Position numbers and translations under genes: made by a program
DNA from: Gordionus sp. m RMFG-2023
Taxonomy: Eukaryota; Nematomorpha; Gordioida; Chordodea; Parachordodidae
DNA: 64,000 bases
NCBI RefSeq assembly: GCF_954871325.1
Contig: NC_088777.1
Location: 39,719,366 to 39,783,365, forward strand
Reading direction: 5' to 3'
Notes under the pieces: generated by a model
Seen by the model: the letters and a program-made list of their open reading frames with translations, nothing else
What the model was told of the DNA's origin: nothing
Databases searched by the model: none
In this document: positions 47,771-61,380 of the stretch, in pieces
Position numbering within the stretch: position 1 is the stretch's first letter
How the letters are laid out: every line of letters starts with the position of its first letter

Positions 47771-48499
47771 TTGAGATTGTTTTATAATTATTTAGTAATG
47801 AATTAATATTTAGTGTTTAATTTTCTTTTTTTGCTATTGTAAATATTTTATAATTATTTAATCAATATTATGAAATCAGTAAGACATATAATAGTGTAAA
47901 TAAGTTATCCTAATTTATATTTTAATTTCACTTTGCAATACCTTTACTTCTCATATATTAATCCATCTTAGTTATCTTACTTTATATATTAATTTCACTT
48001 TGCAATTCATAAATTTATTTATAAGTTGCATTTACTTAACATATTTTAATCCCTCTTTTTTATCCCTATAAAGAGCCCTTTATTTACCTATATTTGACCC
48101 TATAAAGTCTATAGTCATAAGAATTATACTCCTACATAACGAATAAAAGATAAAATATTTCCATTAACTACTAAATCATGTCGGTAATAAAGTGAATTTA
48201 AAACTAGATACATAATATCTATTTGAAAAAACGAAGCGCCAATAGAGTATCAGATATCTTTTCTTAAAAATAGTTTTCTCTCAGCAACCATCATTTATTT
48301 TAAAATATTTATTATCTATTTAAAACTTACTGTAAATAGAATATTGAAGAATTTTCTTAAAAATATCATGATTATCATCTATTAAAAATAAAAAATAACA
48401 AACTAACTTACAATAGGGTATTAGCCAACTTACTAAAATATCATTTTTGATAGAGATCTTTTCGAAATGAATAAAAATTTACTTCTCAAACTTAGCAGT

Positions 48500-51400
48500 C
48501 ATTTGTCATATATTCATAGATTTGTTAGGATGGGTTTGTAAGTTTTTCTATTAATAGAAGCTCGCTTTATGAATTTCCAGGATAAGCCAATTTCCGCTAA
48601 TGATCTTCTTATCCTGTCTAACCATCTATTTTTATAAGTTAGGAAGGGATTGAGGGCCGACTCTTCCGGGGATATTTCGTCGAGTGCTTGATAAATTAGG
48701 TTATTGAGCTTGTCTAAGAATGTGTCCTACTCCTACTAGTTCCTATTTCCTGTATTCAATCATTCTGTATAGTGGGAATATATCACATCTGGTCCATAGA
48801 ACATCCTTAGTTGTATTTTGAGGGTAAAAGGTTCTGGTAATGTATCTAAGACATTTATTAATAAAGGTCGATAAAACATATCTCTGTTTCAATCCAATTT
48901 TTAGAGGGATTTTTGGGGATTTATGACCTGTATGAATTAGTTGGACCGAGTAGTTTTTATAAATAGTTTTTCTTTAAAATCATTTTTAGTATGTGCAGGC
49001 GCACCTACCTCCTCCAAGGCTATCCACAACCTAGCATGTATAATAGAATCAAAAGCTTTTGTAAAATCAAGAGGTATAGGTATGATAATCAATTGGCCTT
49101 TCGTATAAAGGCTCTCTCAATTTTAATTTTTAGCGCAATAATGGCTTCAAGTGAATTATGCCCCTTCCTGAACAATACAAATGAGTCTACAAGATCTGGT
49201 TCCACAATTGGCATTAAGTCTTTTTAAGATTATATTTACGTATATTTTATATATTATTTTAATGAGATTCTTCTCCAATCTTCAAGAAATTTTGGATTCT
49301 TTGTTTTCGGGAAATTGATTAGGGTAGCAGTAAGCCAATCACTGCCCCTTCTTACCAAGCTCTTGTAGTGATTGGGAAGAGGATCTCAGCGCATAACATT
49401 GGATCCGTCTTCAACTACTCGCTATGTATATTTCTTGTCCGCAAGTCTTATGATTTTTTTAGTTTTTTTTATTATATTTATTACTTCATCTTTTATAGGG
49501 GGGATTATCTATCTATACTTACGCTTTGAGTAATGGATGAAGATTGCGTGCATGACGTGGATTGGGTCACAGTAATATGTGGGTGTGTTGATTTGGGAGA
49601 CCATAACTTTGAGATAGTAAGTAGTTAGTAGTATTGGGTGAAGACCAGTAAGAAGAAGACATTGTTGCTACGTTGGTTGATATGCTATTTGAAAAGTAAT
49701 ATTCTTTCTGTAAAAGTTAGTTTAATGAGATATCCAAATTTCCATTTCTTCTTCTGGATCTATAATCATTTTATTATCATGAGTTTAAAATTTAATCCAT
49801 CTTGAAAGAGGTAAAGGATTTCAATAGTTTGAAGGCTTTTTAAATGTCATTTGCATTTAGAGAGTTATTTCCGTGGCCCGATTATCGTCAAACCTCCTCT
49901 TATCATCGCAGTTTGTGACCAATATCATCTGAAATGTATTTTGCTCCATTCATCTAGCAGCCTGTCCCCGCGAGACTAACGATCAACTTCTTGATTAGGC
50001 TAATATCCAATCAGGTACACTACCTTTGCCCTGCAAGAAAGTCGCTGCTTCCATGAAAATACCTTTGGATCCTGGTCACGAGCAAGATAAAATGAAAGTA
50101 AAATAAAATGAAAGTAAAATAAAATGAAAGTAAAATAAAATGAAAGTAAAATAAAATGAAAGTAAAATAAAATGAAAGTAAAATAAAATGAAAGTAAAAT
50201 AAAATGAAAGTAAAATAAAATGAAAGTAAAATAAAATGAAAGTAAAATAAAATGAAAGTAAAATAAAATGAAAGTAAAATAAAATGAAAGTAAAATAAAA
50301 TGAAAGTAAAATAAAATGAAAGTAAAATAAAATGAAAGTAAAATAAAATGAAAGTAAAATAAAATGAAAGTAAAATAAAATGAAAGTAAAATAAAATGAT
50401 AGTAAAATAAAATGAAAGTAAAATAAAATGAAAGTAAAATAAAATGAAAGTAAAATAAAATGAAAGTAAAATAAAATGAAAGTAAAATAAAATGAAAGTA
50501 AAATAAAATGAAAGTAAAATAAAATGATAGTAAAATAAAATGAAAGTAAAATAAAATGAAAGTAAAATAAAATGAAAGTAAAATAAAATGAAAGTAAAAT
50601 AAAATGAAAGTAAAATAAAATGAAAGTAAAATAAAATGAAAGTAAAGTAGAACGTAAAGTTTATATATAATTAAATTGAATGTAAAGTAAAACGTAAAGT
50701 ATATATAAATATTTTTCGATGCAAATCAAATCCAACCGATTATTTTCCCAAAGTATGTCGGAGGGTAGGGTTTCAACTGAATTCTCTATACTTTGGACTT
50801 TTCTCTGATTTGTTTTACAAATTCATCCTTTATATTTTGATCTCATAGACCCTTAATATCTAACTTGGAGCGCTTTATATTTAACTTTCCATTTCTTTTT
50901 TTCCTCCTATACCAGATTTTCGGATCAATCCTCATATAACAAATAAGGAGTTTGTGGTCTGAATCAAACATAAATTGATGGAGTATTTAAATATTTTTTA
51001 TCCATGTCTACCTAGAACAGATGAAATAGTCAATTTGGGACCATGAATTATATGATGGGCTATAATAAGTATATATTTCTCTAATATTAGGATGTTGGAA
51101 GAAAGTATTCACAACACGAAGATCTAGATTTCGGGATAGTTCTAACAATTTCACTCCGCATCAGAATTTATGTTTAGAGCTCCCGAAACAAGGCCATTAT
51201 GGTTCTTTATTCTTAGACGTCCCACTTTGACATCAAAGTCACCAGCTATTAGCAGATTTTTCCGTTTAGTTTTAGATATTCCACTAAGAGTGTGAAGAAG
51301 GTTTGTCTTTCAATATAGTTTGCCAGCATATATACATTTACGTTGTTCAGTGTTCTACACCTCGTTTTTAATTTAATATTACACAACTTGCTATTTATAG

Positions 51401-51660
51401 CTTCGAACTTTGAAATATATCCTGATAAATTATTCTTAATAATTATACATACTCTAGACCAGTTTCTTTCCGTTTCACCTGAATTAAATAGACGGTAGCC
51501 CTTGCAATTTAGTTTATATGACACTCCAGTGAGTTTCTTGGATACATGCTAAATCTACCTCTAGGGAGTCTAAAAGAATTCTTAATTGTATAAATTTATT
51601 TTCATTTAAGGATTTAGCATTTAATGATAACACTCTTTAACTACCAGAAAAATTTCCCAT
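48500..51660 (-). mobile_element. Broken LINE (endonuclease and reverse transcriptase remnants)
   Basis: On the minus strand, the 51650-51180 region reads an AP-endonuclease with LSLNAKSLNENKFIQLRIL, LEVDLACIQET and NLLIAGDFDVKVGRL. Around 49230-48990 the reverse transcriptase has FRKGHNSLEAI and LDFTKAFDSIIHARLW. Near 48900 GLKQRYVLS marks the next motif, but the YxDD box that should follow is missing. A C-terminal piece has YKNRWLDRIRRSLAEIGLSW (48660-48560). Many stops, frame changes and deletions show it is dead. The clade is not assigned, and the ends are approximate. Confidence 0.8.
50086..50650. repeat. 16-bp tandem array (GAAAGTAAAATAAAAT), about 35 copies
   Basis: The unit repeats with almost no variation from about 50086 to 50650. 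Two identical variant units (GATAGT in place of GAAAGT) lie at 50398 and 50526, exactly 128 bp or eight units apart. This points to duplication of an eight-unit block. Degenerate units (GTAAAGTAGAACGTAAAG) continue to about 50700. The array sits inside the broken LINE. Confidence 0.95.
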
Positions 51661-52137
51661 TTATTTAATGATTACTAATTTAAATACCTATTATAATATT
51701 AAAATTATTAACTTTCTTTTGAGAGATATTCAATATATAAAAAACAATTATAATAACTAATTTTAAAAAGGAGAAGTAAAATAAGATTAAATAATTTCTT
51801 GTTTCCCAAATTGAAAAAAGGTCCTGTCTCATCTTTTGATTTACTATGAGTTTTAAAAATTTATGATTTCGATGAATTTTTTAAAACTTTATTTACAATT
51901 CTACAAGTGTAATTGAAATTATTTTCTGATCTTATCTTTATTACTTCTATGAATTTCAGAATTTTTTTATTTACGATTCGACAAGTGTAATTAAAATATT
52001 TCCTGTCTCCCCTTTTTTAAAAAACATTTATTTAAAAAAAAAAAATCTTCTCGTTATGAATTCTCAGAATTTTAAAATATTATATTACTATATTATATCA
52101 CACCTTTTTGAATATTATTTATTTTTCCACTTTACTA

Positions 52138-52326
52138 CTATATTTTAAACACATCTTCCTTGAACTGTTCCAAAAACATGTGTTTAACCGAATATACTTT
52201 GTCTAACATAAAAAAAGATGATATAGCTGGACAAGTTAAATATTTGACAGTTTTTATATAACCATATTTGATTTTTAAAGAGAGTTGGGTTTTATTTGCT
52301 TTTCCTAAAATATTAGATGATGTCAT
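52138..52326 (-). CDS. Small unidentified open reading frame, 62 aa
   Basis: It begins MTSSNILGKANKTQLSL and ends EQFKEDVFKI, with a balanced amino-acid mix (aromatic, charged, two cysteines) unlike the lysine/phenylalanine/isoleucine-rich chance frames around it. I recognise no domain, signal peptide or membrane segment. It could be an exon of a spliced gene, a small protein, or chance. No related sequence was seen elsewhere in the window. The flanks 51661-52137 and 52327-52640 show nothing else. Confidence 0.3.
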   Translation of the reverse strand: MTSSNILGKANKTQLSLKIKYGYIKTVKYLTCPAISSFFMLDKVYSVKHMFLEQFKEDVFKI

Positions 52327-52648
52327 TATTTGTCATTATACACAAATAAATTATCTTAAATACCAAATATAGCAGTAGATCTGAGCTAAAACCGCAGAGG
52401 CGCAGCATGCACGATTTCAATCTCGATGAGAAAAAATATGATTCAGGTCTTTTTTGTTGGAATGTATTTTATTTAAAAAAATACATATTATATCCCACTG
52501 AAATCAAATATTATTTATTACTGCAATCACAAAAAATATAATGCAATGTTAATCAACCTATGTTTTACACTACGTCAATATCTAGTTATCTTGCTTAAAC
52601 TTTATTCAATTTCAAAGAGAATGCAAAGTGAGACTAAAACATGGCAGA

Positions 52649-52800
52649 GGCTAGTGGCGTCACTATAAGGGGGGGGGGCGCAGGGCCTCAATTTCCCTGA
52701 AAAATATGAAGAGACCCCTCAATTAGCTAAATAAGTAGTAATTTTGAAAATAATTTTAAAAAAAAAATTTTGAGCCCTCTGATATGTAAAGGCTAATGTT
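52649..52800. mobile_element. Eroded CAGTRGCGTCAC-family hAT element
   Basis: It starts TAGTGGCGTCAC, then a G run, CCTCAATT, and TTTTGAGCCCTCTGATATGT. The order is the same as in 17390-17560. The right terminus is not intact. Sequence 52800-53540 is AT-rich with nothing recognised. Confidence 0.5.
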
Positions 52801-53541
52801 ATGATTAACCTAATATAGTAATAAATATTTTTTGATTTTTAAAGATCACATCACTAACCTCATATTTTTTATTATATTTTATAATTTTGTTTTCTTTTTT
52901 AAATTACAAAATTGGTTTCTATTAATGCTCTGCAGGTATAAATTATGTACATATGATTATGAAACTAAGTGCAGATTTCTCTTATAATATAAGCAAGTTT
53001 TTAAAATTAAATTAGTAGATATATTTAATAATAATTAGTATTTTTCTTTTATTTAAACTAATATTAGATTATATTTAAATAGAATTAGATTACGAAAATA
53101 TAATAATTAATTTTCAATGTGGCATTTAATATTTCTTAATAAAAAGGTAAGCAGGGAGTTAATATTAATATGAATATTTCATTTTATAAAAAGTACACAA
53201 TCAAAAAATAACACTTTCATACTAAATATTTCAACTACACAATATATAATAAATTAGAATAATAAATCCTTAATGTAAAATGAAATTTTAGTTAATAAAA
53301 AAAAATGATACAATGTTATACGATTTTGAATATAATTGAATTCGAATATTTAAATAAATTAAAATATAAATTACGTGATGCGTGATAAAAACGTTTTGCC
53401 CTCTTGTTGTGGATACAACAGAGCTATGCTAAGTTTTCCTAATAAAACTGTATATTATACAGGGGAAAAAATGAGGAGCCCTTCATACGTTTGTGGGCAA
53501 GCCGCACCTAATTATATGCGTTATAGTCCTAGGACTATTAC

Positions 53542-53780
53542 CAGTAGTGTCACCGGGGAGGGAGTGTACGGGCTCTAGCCCCCTTAAAATTTGAAGAGCC
53601 CCCTCAATATTTTTAATTTTCTTATACCACCAAAAAAAGGTAAGTTAGCTAAAAAAAAGAAAAGGTAATTTAGGATAATGTTCGTTAAAAAAAGAGGTAA
53701 TTTTAGATAATGTTAGCTAAAAAAAAATAATTTAAAAAAATTTATTTTGCCCTGAGATTGTAAAAGCTAGTGACTCCCTG
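53542..53780. mobile_element. CAGTRGCGTCAC-family hAT element
   Basis: It starts CAGTAGTGTCACCGGGGAG and ends CTAGTGACTCCCTG. The interior has GAGCCCCCTCAAT, three imperfect GGTAATTT(T)AG / TTAGCTAAAAAAA units and CCCTGAGATTGTAAAAG, as in 17390-17560. No convincing duplication. Sequence 53781-55080 shows nothing recognised. Confidence 0.55.
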
Positions 53781-55087
53781 AACTTTCATAGGTCAAGATA
53801 AAAAGAGTTAGGCAAAACAAAAGCCTATACTATACCCAAAAATCGTACATATATTTACTTTATGGAATAGGGGAAGGGCTGATTTTAATTGCCTATGTTA
53901 AATAAAATAAATTCTGTTTATGATGATGTTGGCATTTGAATAAATTCAAAGTCTTGTCATGTCTACCATCTGAAACATTTATAATTAAATAAATAATTGA
54001 TAACTACTTATTTAATTTCTCAATTCAATTTGTCACTTTTTAATCTTGCTATTCCATTGAAATACCCACTTCATTTTTAATATAACTTAACTTTTACTAC
54101 TAATAATTAATTAAAATCAACACAATTTATATTTTTATTTCTAATTTTTCAATAATAATTTAATTATCTCCCTCATTCCATAATTTTTTTTAAATAAATC
54201 ACATCATGAAAAAAACAGAACAATCCTTTTCAGTCGACATTAAGAATAATCCAAAAAAAATTAATTAATATTTTTCTCTGTCTTTAATTAAACATCTGTG
54301 ACAATTTCCACACCGGAGTTACAAAATCAATCAACCCAAAAAATGCCCATTTTTAAATAATATTATGTGTTATTATAAAAATCAGATATTATAACACTTA
54401 TATTATATAACGAATAATATATAAACATTTGGTATATTATGCCAATTAATATAAATTGTGACTTAAAAGGAGGCAAAAATAGTAAAACAAAGTGGAAAAT
54501 GCATGATAAGATATGTGACTTAATAGAATTTTTAGGTAGATTATTATGAATTGACTTTAAACATGTTCTACAAATGACTAGGATTGATATTGATAGTTTA
54601 CTAACTATTGTTAAAGGAAGAAGGCCTAAAGGAGAGAGGACAATTTTTGTCTAGACTGAGGATAGAGGCGAAAATTAATAGTTAACAAGCAGTCGTTATT
54701 AATCTGACAATAGAATAGAATAAATAAAGAATTGTCCACTTGCTGCCGTGAGGAACTTCCTTGAAAAAATACTAAAATAAATCGTTCAAAGGAAATCGTA
54801 TGAATATTAGCAAAAGTTAGGATAAATCATCAATCGCTTAAAAATAGTAGTTAGAGACCACAAGTGGTGTAAAAAAATTATGAATTCAATCGCTAGGGTA
54901 TACAAGATGTCGTGGTATAAAACATTAAAATCGATACCTATGTATGTTACAATATATAATGAACTAGGGAAGCCAATCGTTAGTCGAATAAAGAGATATG
55001 CTATATGGATATTGGCTAATCCCACAAAATGTATATAATGCAATTGTTTGGTTGATTCCATAGTGGGTAATAGTTTTAGTTTTAAAT

Positions 55088-56290
55088 AGTGCTGTAAATA
55101 TTTCTAAAAATATCGAACGCGTTCGCGTTCAGCATTCATTGACAAAAATCGAAAGCGTTCATGTTCACTTTCAAAAAAAAGGAACGAATTCATGTTCATA
55201 AATGCGTTCACGTTCGTTCAAAATTTTATGATAAATTTGTTTTTAAATTTAATTTAATATAAATAAATGTCTTATATGTTTTAACACAATATATTAACTA
55301 TGTTAAAAAATAATATAGTTTTATTTTGATAATATAATTATAAATACAATATAATATAGCGAATTATTTAAATAAATTTTATAATAATTAAGTTACAAAA
55401 AGTATGATCTGGTTACAAATTTTAAACAAATTATTTTTATTTATAAAAAATTTTTCTTGTTAATTTTTAATAACAATTGTTTTTCAAAATTTTCATCTGA
55501 TAAACAGGAACGATTGGCAGTTAGTACGGCATTAGCTATTCTAAAAACGCGCTGTACAGGGGCAGATGAGGAGATTTCGATATTATACTTAATAAACAAC
55601 TCTGTGGGGAATTTATTAAAAGCATTTATTGTTTTGTCTTTTGCTTCAAAAAATCGAGATAAGTTATCCTCCTCCAATCCATGCTCTACTTCCCGTCAAA
55701 AAAGGGATATCTCGAAATTAATAGTTCTTGAATTATCACTAGGGTTTTCAATTTTTTCTATAACGCTATATGTTTATTTTTTATAGGTTCGTTCTGTGGA
55801 AGTTTATCCATGGCTCTTGAAGCTTGAATACTGGATGTATAATTGCAGAAAGAACATATTGTTCTTCATATATATGTTCAAATCTTCAAAAAAATAAAAA
55901 TATGTAATTTATTTGATAGTGATAGGTTTAATACCTTTTATTAATCCCATTTAATATTGCGTCTATAAATGGTCGACCATATTTGAGGCCACTAATTTTT
56001 TTAATTTTAAAATAACTATCGTTATTGTTGGGGTCAAATATCCCAAATGCATTTTTTCTTCAAATTTAATGATTTTACTTATATTATATTATATAAAATA
56101 ATTAATTTTACAATCAAATGTTGTTTTAAATTGGAACTTAAAGATTTTGACACTGATATAATACTTTTTGTGCACATTTTACACTTGGTAAGCATTGAAT
56201 TAGTTCCTTCAATATAGGATGTTACTGTAAAATATTTATCATATTTGTACCATGGTAATGTTAATTCATCTTATTTTGATTTTTCAGATT
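55088..56290 (-). pseudogene. Internally deleted hAT copy (BED finger and dimerisation end)
   Basis: On the minus strand, about 56270-56110 reads a BED-type finger (TKCKMCTKSIISVSKSLSSN then LKQHL). The stretch 55677-55441 reads the C-terminal block KDKTINAFNKFPTELFIKYN, SSAPVQRVFRIANAV and NRSCLSDENFEKQLLLK. The catalytic middle, normally over 1 kb, is reduced to about 430 bp of non-coding sequence. Near 55085, TAGTGCTGTAAATATTT followed by GAACGCGTTCGCGTTC tracts may be the element's end. The other end was not found. Sequence 56300-58110 has nothing else recognised. Confidence 0.7.
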
Positions 56291-58421
56291 AGATAATGAG
56301 GAAGAAATAATAATATCCATGCTTATGCTAATCAATTAAATTAAAATATAAACAATAATATTCAAATTAATAAACTATAATAATGGCGTGTTAAAAAAAT
56401 TGAACTACAACACTACTTATAAATAATCAATGCATGCATGCATCGATTAATTTAATTATTAGTCGTACTCTTAGGAGAGGCTAAGTACCAAACGATCAGG
56501 AGCCTGCTAATTTATCAATAGATGATGGGAAGTCAAATGGTTCAACTTCAACATCTTGGTCTTTAGGTATATCCTTAATTTAGGACTTTACATCCCTGTT
56601 GATATTGGCGAGACAAAAATAATAAATACTCCAAATTAACTTAAATTATTTTTATCAATAGTCAACTCTTTCCTTGGACATATAAATAAACTATTATTTT
56701 TAAAATATATAGGCGGCAAAGACAAAGCAATTACATGTGAACTCAATGATTTTTTTATATAAAGCAAAAATACAAATTATTATTTTAAAATAAAATTATA
56801 CTTGTTCTTTCAGAACTCGTAATCCAACTTTCGTTTTTTGTATTTTAAATTAGTACGAATAAAAGTTGTACTTATTAAATAAAACAATTCTGCATGAAAT
56901 ATTAAATAATTTGAACAAACTATTAAAACTTCCTTATAAATATTAAAGATAGGTGGGTTTTAGGATATTTTTAGGCTTATGATTTTTTAATTAATAATGG
57001 CTAGTAAATGATGTTAATTATTTTTTTTATTACTTTTAAATATTAAATCTATTTAAAATAATATACAATATTTATATGTCAAACTGATCAATTTTTTTAG
57101 TCCTAGATCTTCCATTTACAACCGCCCCTTGCATAGAGTCAATCATTACAGAGTATAGCTCATCCTTCCCCGAATTCGGAAAAATAAATATTGTAAATAT
57201 CGTATATCCTTATCGAGCTCATATCTAGGATGCGAGAGCCTTTTAAAATTTCTAGGACCCATAATCGGTTCTATATAAACTAATAGGAATTTATATATTA
57301 TTCAAAGATTAATAAAAACCTAACAGGAATCTCTTTTTAAAATTTTCATGAATCGGAACCCATTTTTTTAGTCCTTGATTCCTTCCAAATTATGATAATA
57401 GTAATAACTCATTTAAAATATATCATATGTAAAGAGTAAGTAGAATAAAATGAGTATTATTTATCTAAAATTTTTCATCTATTGGAGTTTGCTTTTTAGA
57501 GCTCATATCATTCTCCATCTCTGTTACAGACTTAACTTCATGGTGTATCTTGGACTATGTAGACCCCAGTAATTTAAAAAGGGTTATAACTCATAATCCT
57601 TTCCATATTTGTCTCGATCTTTTAGTAGTTTAATATTTTTAGGTAAGGTATACTTATGCAAAATTAATTTGGGTTATGTTTGGTAGTTTATAAGTAATAA
57701 AGGTTTATTGGAGTTTGTATCTAGTCATCCGTGTAACTCTTCCACCCCCTCCTACCCCATTTGTGTCAGTATTGATATATTAAGCATAAATACACACTTT
57801 TTATACATCTTTATTGATTAAAAATTAAATATTTGAACTTTTTAAATAAACATTTTATATCATCAATTTTATTTATATATTTTCTATATCATATTGTGTG
57901 TGACATTTTATAATAATTTATCACTTTTTTAACTCTCTTGGCAAAAGCTTTATAAAATTTTAAAATAACAGTCAAAGTCACTTTATTAGAGTTTATTTAA
58001 TATATGATTAAAACATGAAAGCTACTAATAAATTTAATTTTAAAATATAGCATATCTAAATTGGGGTCCAAGGGAACCCCACCGAGACTTTCGTTTTATA
58101 TTTTTCACCTGTGTTATACAGGGTTACCAGGTCAAAATTTTCAAATTGCGGGAGAAATTTGGAATTTTGAGGGTGAAATATGAAAATTGCGGTAGAAATA
58201 TAAAAATTGCTAAAAAAATTTTAGCGGGCCGAATTAATTAATTTATCCCCCTATTAATTCATGTAATTACTTTATATAAATATTAACAACGTCAGCAACG
58301 TTTTATAATTTAAAATAGTAATATTTTTCAAAATAACTTCTTTGTAGTAGAGTTACTTTATTTATATTATATATAAAAGAAAATAATTTGAATCAATTAA
58401 TGTCTTTATCGGTTTTTTAAT

Positions 58422-59563
58422 CAGGGATCCAAACCGAATATCGGTTGGGGTTCAGGTTCGGATAAAAATAACAGTTCAGAGTCAGGTTCGGTTCGTAAAA
58501 AATTAAAATATCGGTTCGGTTCTAACCTCTAAAAAATGTTTCGAATTATGTATAGGGAAAATATTTTTTTATTTTATCATTAATTTAAAAACATATGTAT
58601 AAAACCGTCATTTTTATTAATTGCACATTATAAAATAATATTTAATTTATAAATATAAAAATAACTATCAAAGATTAATTTTAATATGAACAATATTTTA
58701 CTTTTTCTTACTTAAATTTTTTTTTATAAAGCCGCACAATTAATATACTTTCAAAATTCGTCTCACTCAAATTACATCTATAAGGTTATAGTAAAAATTT
58801 AATTGTTGAAAAACATCTTACACTAACTTGGGTAGCCGGCACTGCCAATATGATATCAGATTTGATATGTTATTTATAATAATATTTTGGATTTAATTTT
58901 TTCTCTAAGCATTATAATTTATAAGCTTAAAATATTTAAAAAATGTTGTAAAATGACAATATACTAAAGTTTATAAAAATTAGGACAGACACTTATCAAT
59001 CAAATGTGATTGATGATAATCTTTAAAATAATTCAAATATAATTGAAATTTTTTCAATATGCTAATAATAACTTGCATATTATTTTATAAGAATAAAATC
59101 ATGAGGCTCGAACCGGTTCAGAGGCATTTTAGCGGTTCGGTTCAGGTTTGAGAAAATTGAATAAGATCCTCGTTTATTTATTATTACCATGATGTGTTTA
59201 GACAGAATAATTAAACAGAATAAGACAGAATTTTATTATCATAAATCACATTTTATTTTTATTATAAATTACATTTTTTTATTAACTCCTTTAACAAAAA
59301 ACAATTTTTCTTTTTATAAACAATAAAAAAATAACCAATTATGTGAAATACAAATTGATATTAAAAAAAATGTAACGTTAAAATGATATATAAAAAAAAT
59401 ATTAATATAAAATTTTCACCGATTAAATTTAAATACAAATTGATATCAAAAAAATAAATCAATTGCCAAAATAAATAAAACGTTGATATAAAATAATATC
59501 GATCAACATATTCAACAGGGTTCGATAAAAAATACCGGTTTAACGGTTCGGCTTGGATCCCTG
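58422..59563. mobile_element. Nested hAT-type non-coding element, 1.14 kb
   Basis: The termini are CAGGGATCCAAACCGAAT and TTCGGCTTGGATCCCTG. They are flanked by identical 8-mers TTTTTAAT (58414-58421 and 59564-59571). GGTTCGG / CCGAACC motifs repeat near both ends and internally (GGCTCGAACCGGTTCAG near 59103). There is no coding capacity. It inserted into the element at 58119-61156. Confidence 0.88.
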
Positions 59564-60353
59564 TTTTTAATATATTTATTAAATTACAAAAACCATCAAT
59601 TGATGGTTTCTGTTCCAAGGTCATAATATCCATACATTTGTAAATCGAGTTATTAATTTTGATTGCAAAGATTCTAAAATTTTCTTAATAAAAATATTAA
59701 CTTCATTTAAAAATTCCATAAGTAATATTTAACATTTTAATATATTTTCGTAATAGCGCCATAAAATTATTGTCAATTTTTAACTGTAAAGATGAACACA
59801 GCTGCAGCATAATTTTGTGAATCTTTATTAAAAAAATACTTCTGATTGCAACTGCATAACAACATGTAATAGATTTCCTACATCATTTCATTCTTGAAAA
59901 AAATTTTCAAAATATTAGGACAGCTTTTGTAATCTTTATTTAAAAAATATTTTTTAAAGGTTCGTAAAATTTTAAAATTCTATCGATGGTGGATATTAAT
60001 GATAACCACCTTATAGGGAAATGTCGCAACAACTCAACATTCCAAGTCAGACCACACCACCAACTCTTTTAATTCATTAAATATTTTAGTTGATGAACAA
60101 ACATTTCATTACAATTATTTCGACATCCACAGATAATACATTCATTGCCTTCTTGCATATGGCATTAAGTCAACATTGCGCTGACTCAATTCTGTAAATA
60201 TACTATGGGTTTTGCCAAAATTCACTGAGGCACTATCAGCGCAGAAAGCTGACATTCAACTCATTGATAATCTCGAATCTGATATATTTACCATTATGTG
60301 GTTAGCTATGTCTTAGGACTTTTCACTATCTGAGGAAATTTTTTTTAATAGTT

Positions 60354-60716
60354 TTATTGAAACGCTTTTATTTTTATTGAAATAGCGGGGGTCAGGGGAA
60401 ATGTTTTAATATTTTCTTTATTAGATGCATCTGTTAGAATTGCATATGGATGTCCATCTTTCAAATCGTCAAGAATTGATATCCTGGATTCAGGTTCTGA
60501 AACATTAGTGATAGCCTTGCTCATTTTTGTTTTACCACAAGTAAAGTTTTCAATTATCTTGGAGTTGTTAAATATTATGAGGAAATGATTAGACCCACAT
60601 TGTGATAAGAAGCTCTGTGAATGTTGTACTACATAAGTGTATACCATTTCCGCAACTGTAATCACATTTGTATTATTTCTTATTTTTGTATTGCAATAGA
60701 TGTAGATACACTCCAC
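60354..60716 (-). pseudogene. hAT transposase fragment
   Basis: The frame reads VAEMVYTYVVQHSQSFLSQC, then FTCGKTKMSKAI and LTDASNKENIKTFPL. This is the region before and including the first catalytic acidic residue of one hAT group (TDASNKGN-type motif). Sequence downstream on the same strand no longer reads as transposase. A broken remnant. Confidence 0.7.
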
Positions 60717-61380
60717 TGCACTGATTATAATAATAATGTGATTGAACTATAATAGATAAAATAATTATATTGAAATAAGTACTATTACTTTATTATGTAT
60801 TTAAACGTGAAACATATTAAGCGACTAGCCCTATAATGTTACACAAACATACATGAAAATGATAAGATATGAATGAATGATGTTGATTTATTATTGGATA
60901 AAAATAAAACATTAAGGAAATGATAAAAAGAAATACAAACATGTTTTTTGAATAAATATTTAAAATTTATTTTAAAAATATAAAAATAATCAATTGCTTC
61001 TCAAAATTATTATTTATATATTAAAACGTTAAAATGCTAAAAATTTAAAAATTGCGGTTGATTTCCACTTCAGGAGTTTTACGGGAGTGAGATGTCTGCT
61101 TGTAAACTAAAAAATGCGGGAGTCTCTAGCTGATGGGGGGAGACCTGGCAACCCTGGCTATGAAAGGTTAATTTTCAATATACGGTTTGATATGGCATCG
61201 AATTTATATTCACTGCCATATATTCATGAATAATATAGTATTCCCATGATGACGCTAAGAGAGATAAATGTTCTAGGAATGGTGTGAAAAAACGATATAT
61301 TATTATACAAATATTATGCAGATCAATATCATTTTATTATGGTAAATAAATATTGTATTAAATTTAAATATTCTGAAAAT

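Larger units (their letters stand above)
58119..61156 (-). mobile_element. hAT element with CAGGGTTACCAGGTC ends
   Basis: The left end CAGGGTTACCAGGTC and the right end GACCTGGCAACCCTG form inverted repeats, with subterminal AAATTGCGG / ATGCGGGAG motifs. The flanking 8-mers (GTGTTATA and GCTATGAA) do not match, so it is either old or rearranged. It contains a transposase fragment on the minus strand and another nested element (58422-59563). Confidence 0.75.

Noticed and set aside
53375-53578. 67-residue plus-strand frame
   Set aside because: Its end runs into the CAGTAGTGTCAC element, no motif is seen, and the composition changes mid-frame. Chance frame.
55457-55786. 109-residue plus-strand frame
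   Set aside because: It is antisense to the hAT dimerisation remnant on the minus strand, which is the recognisable reading.
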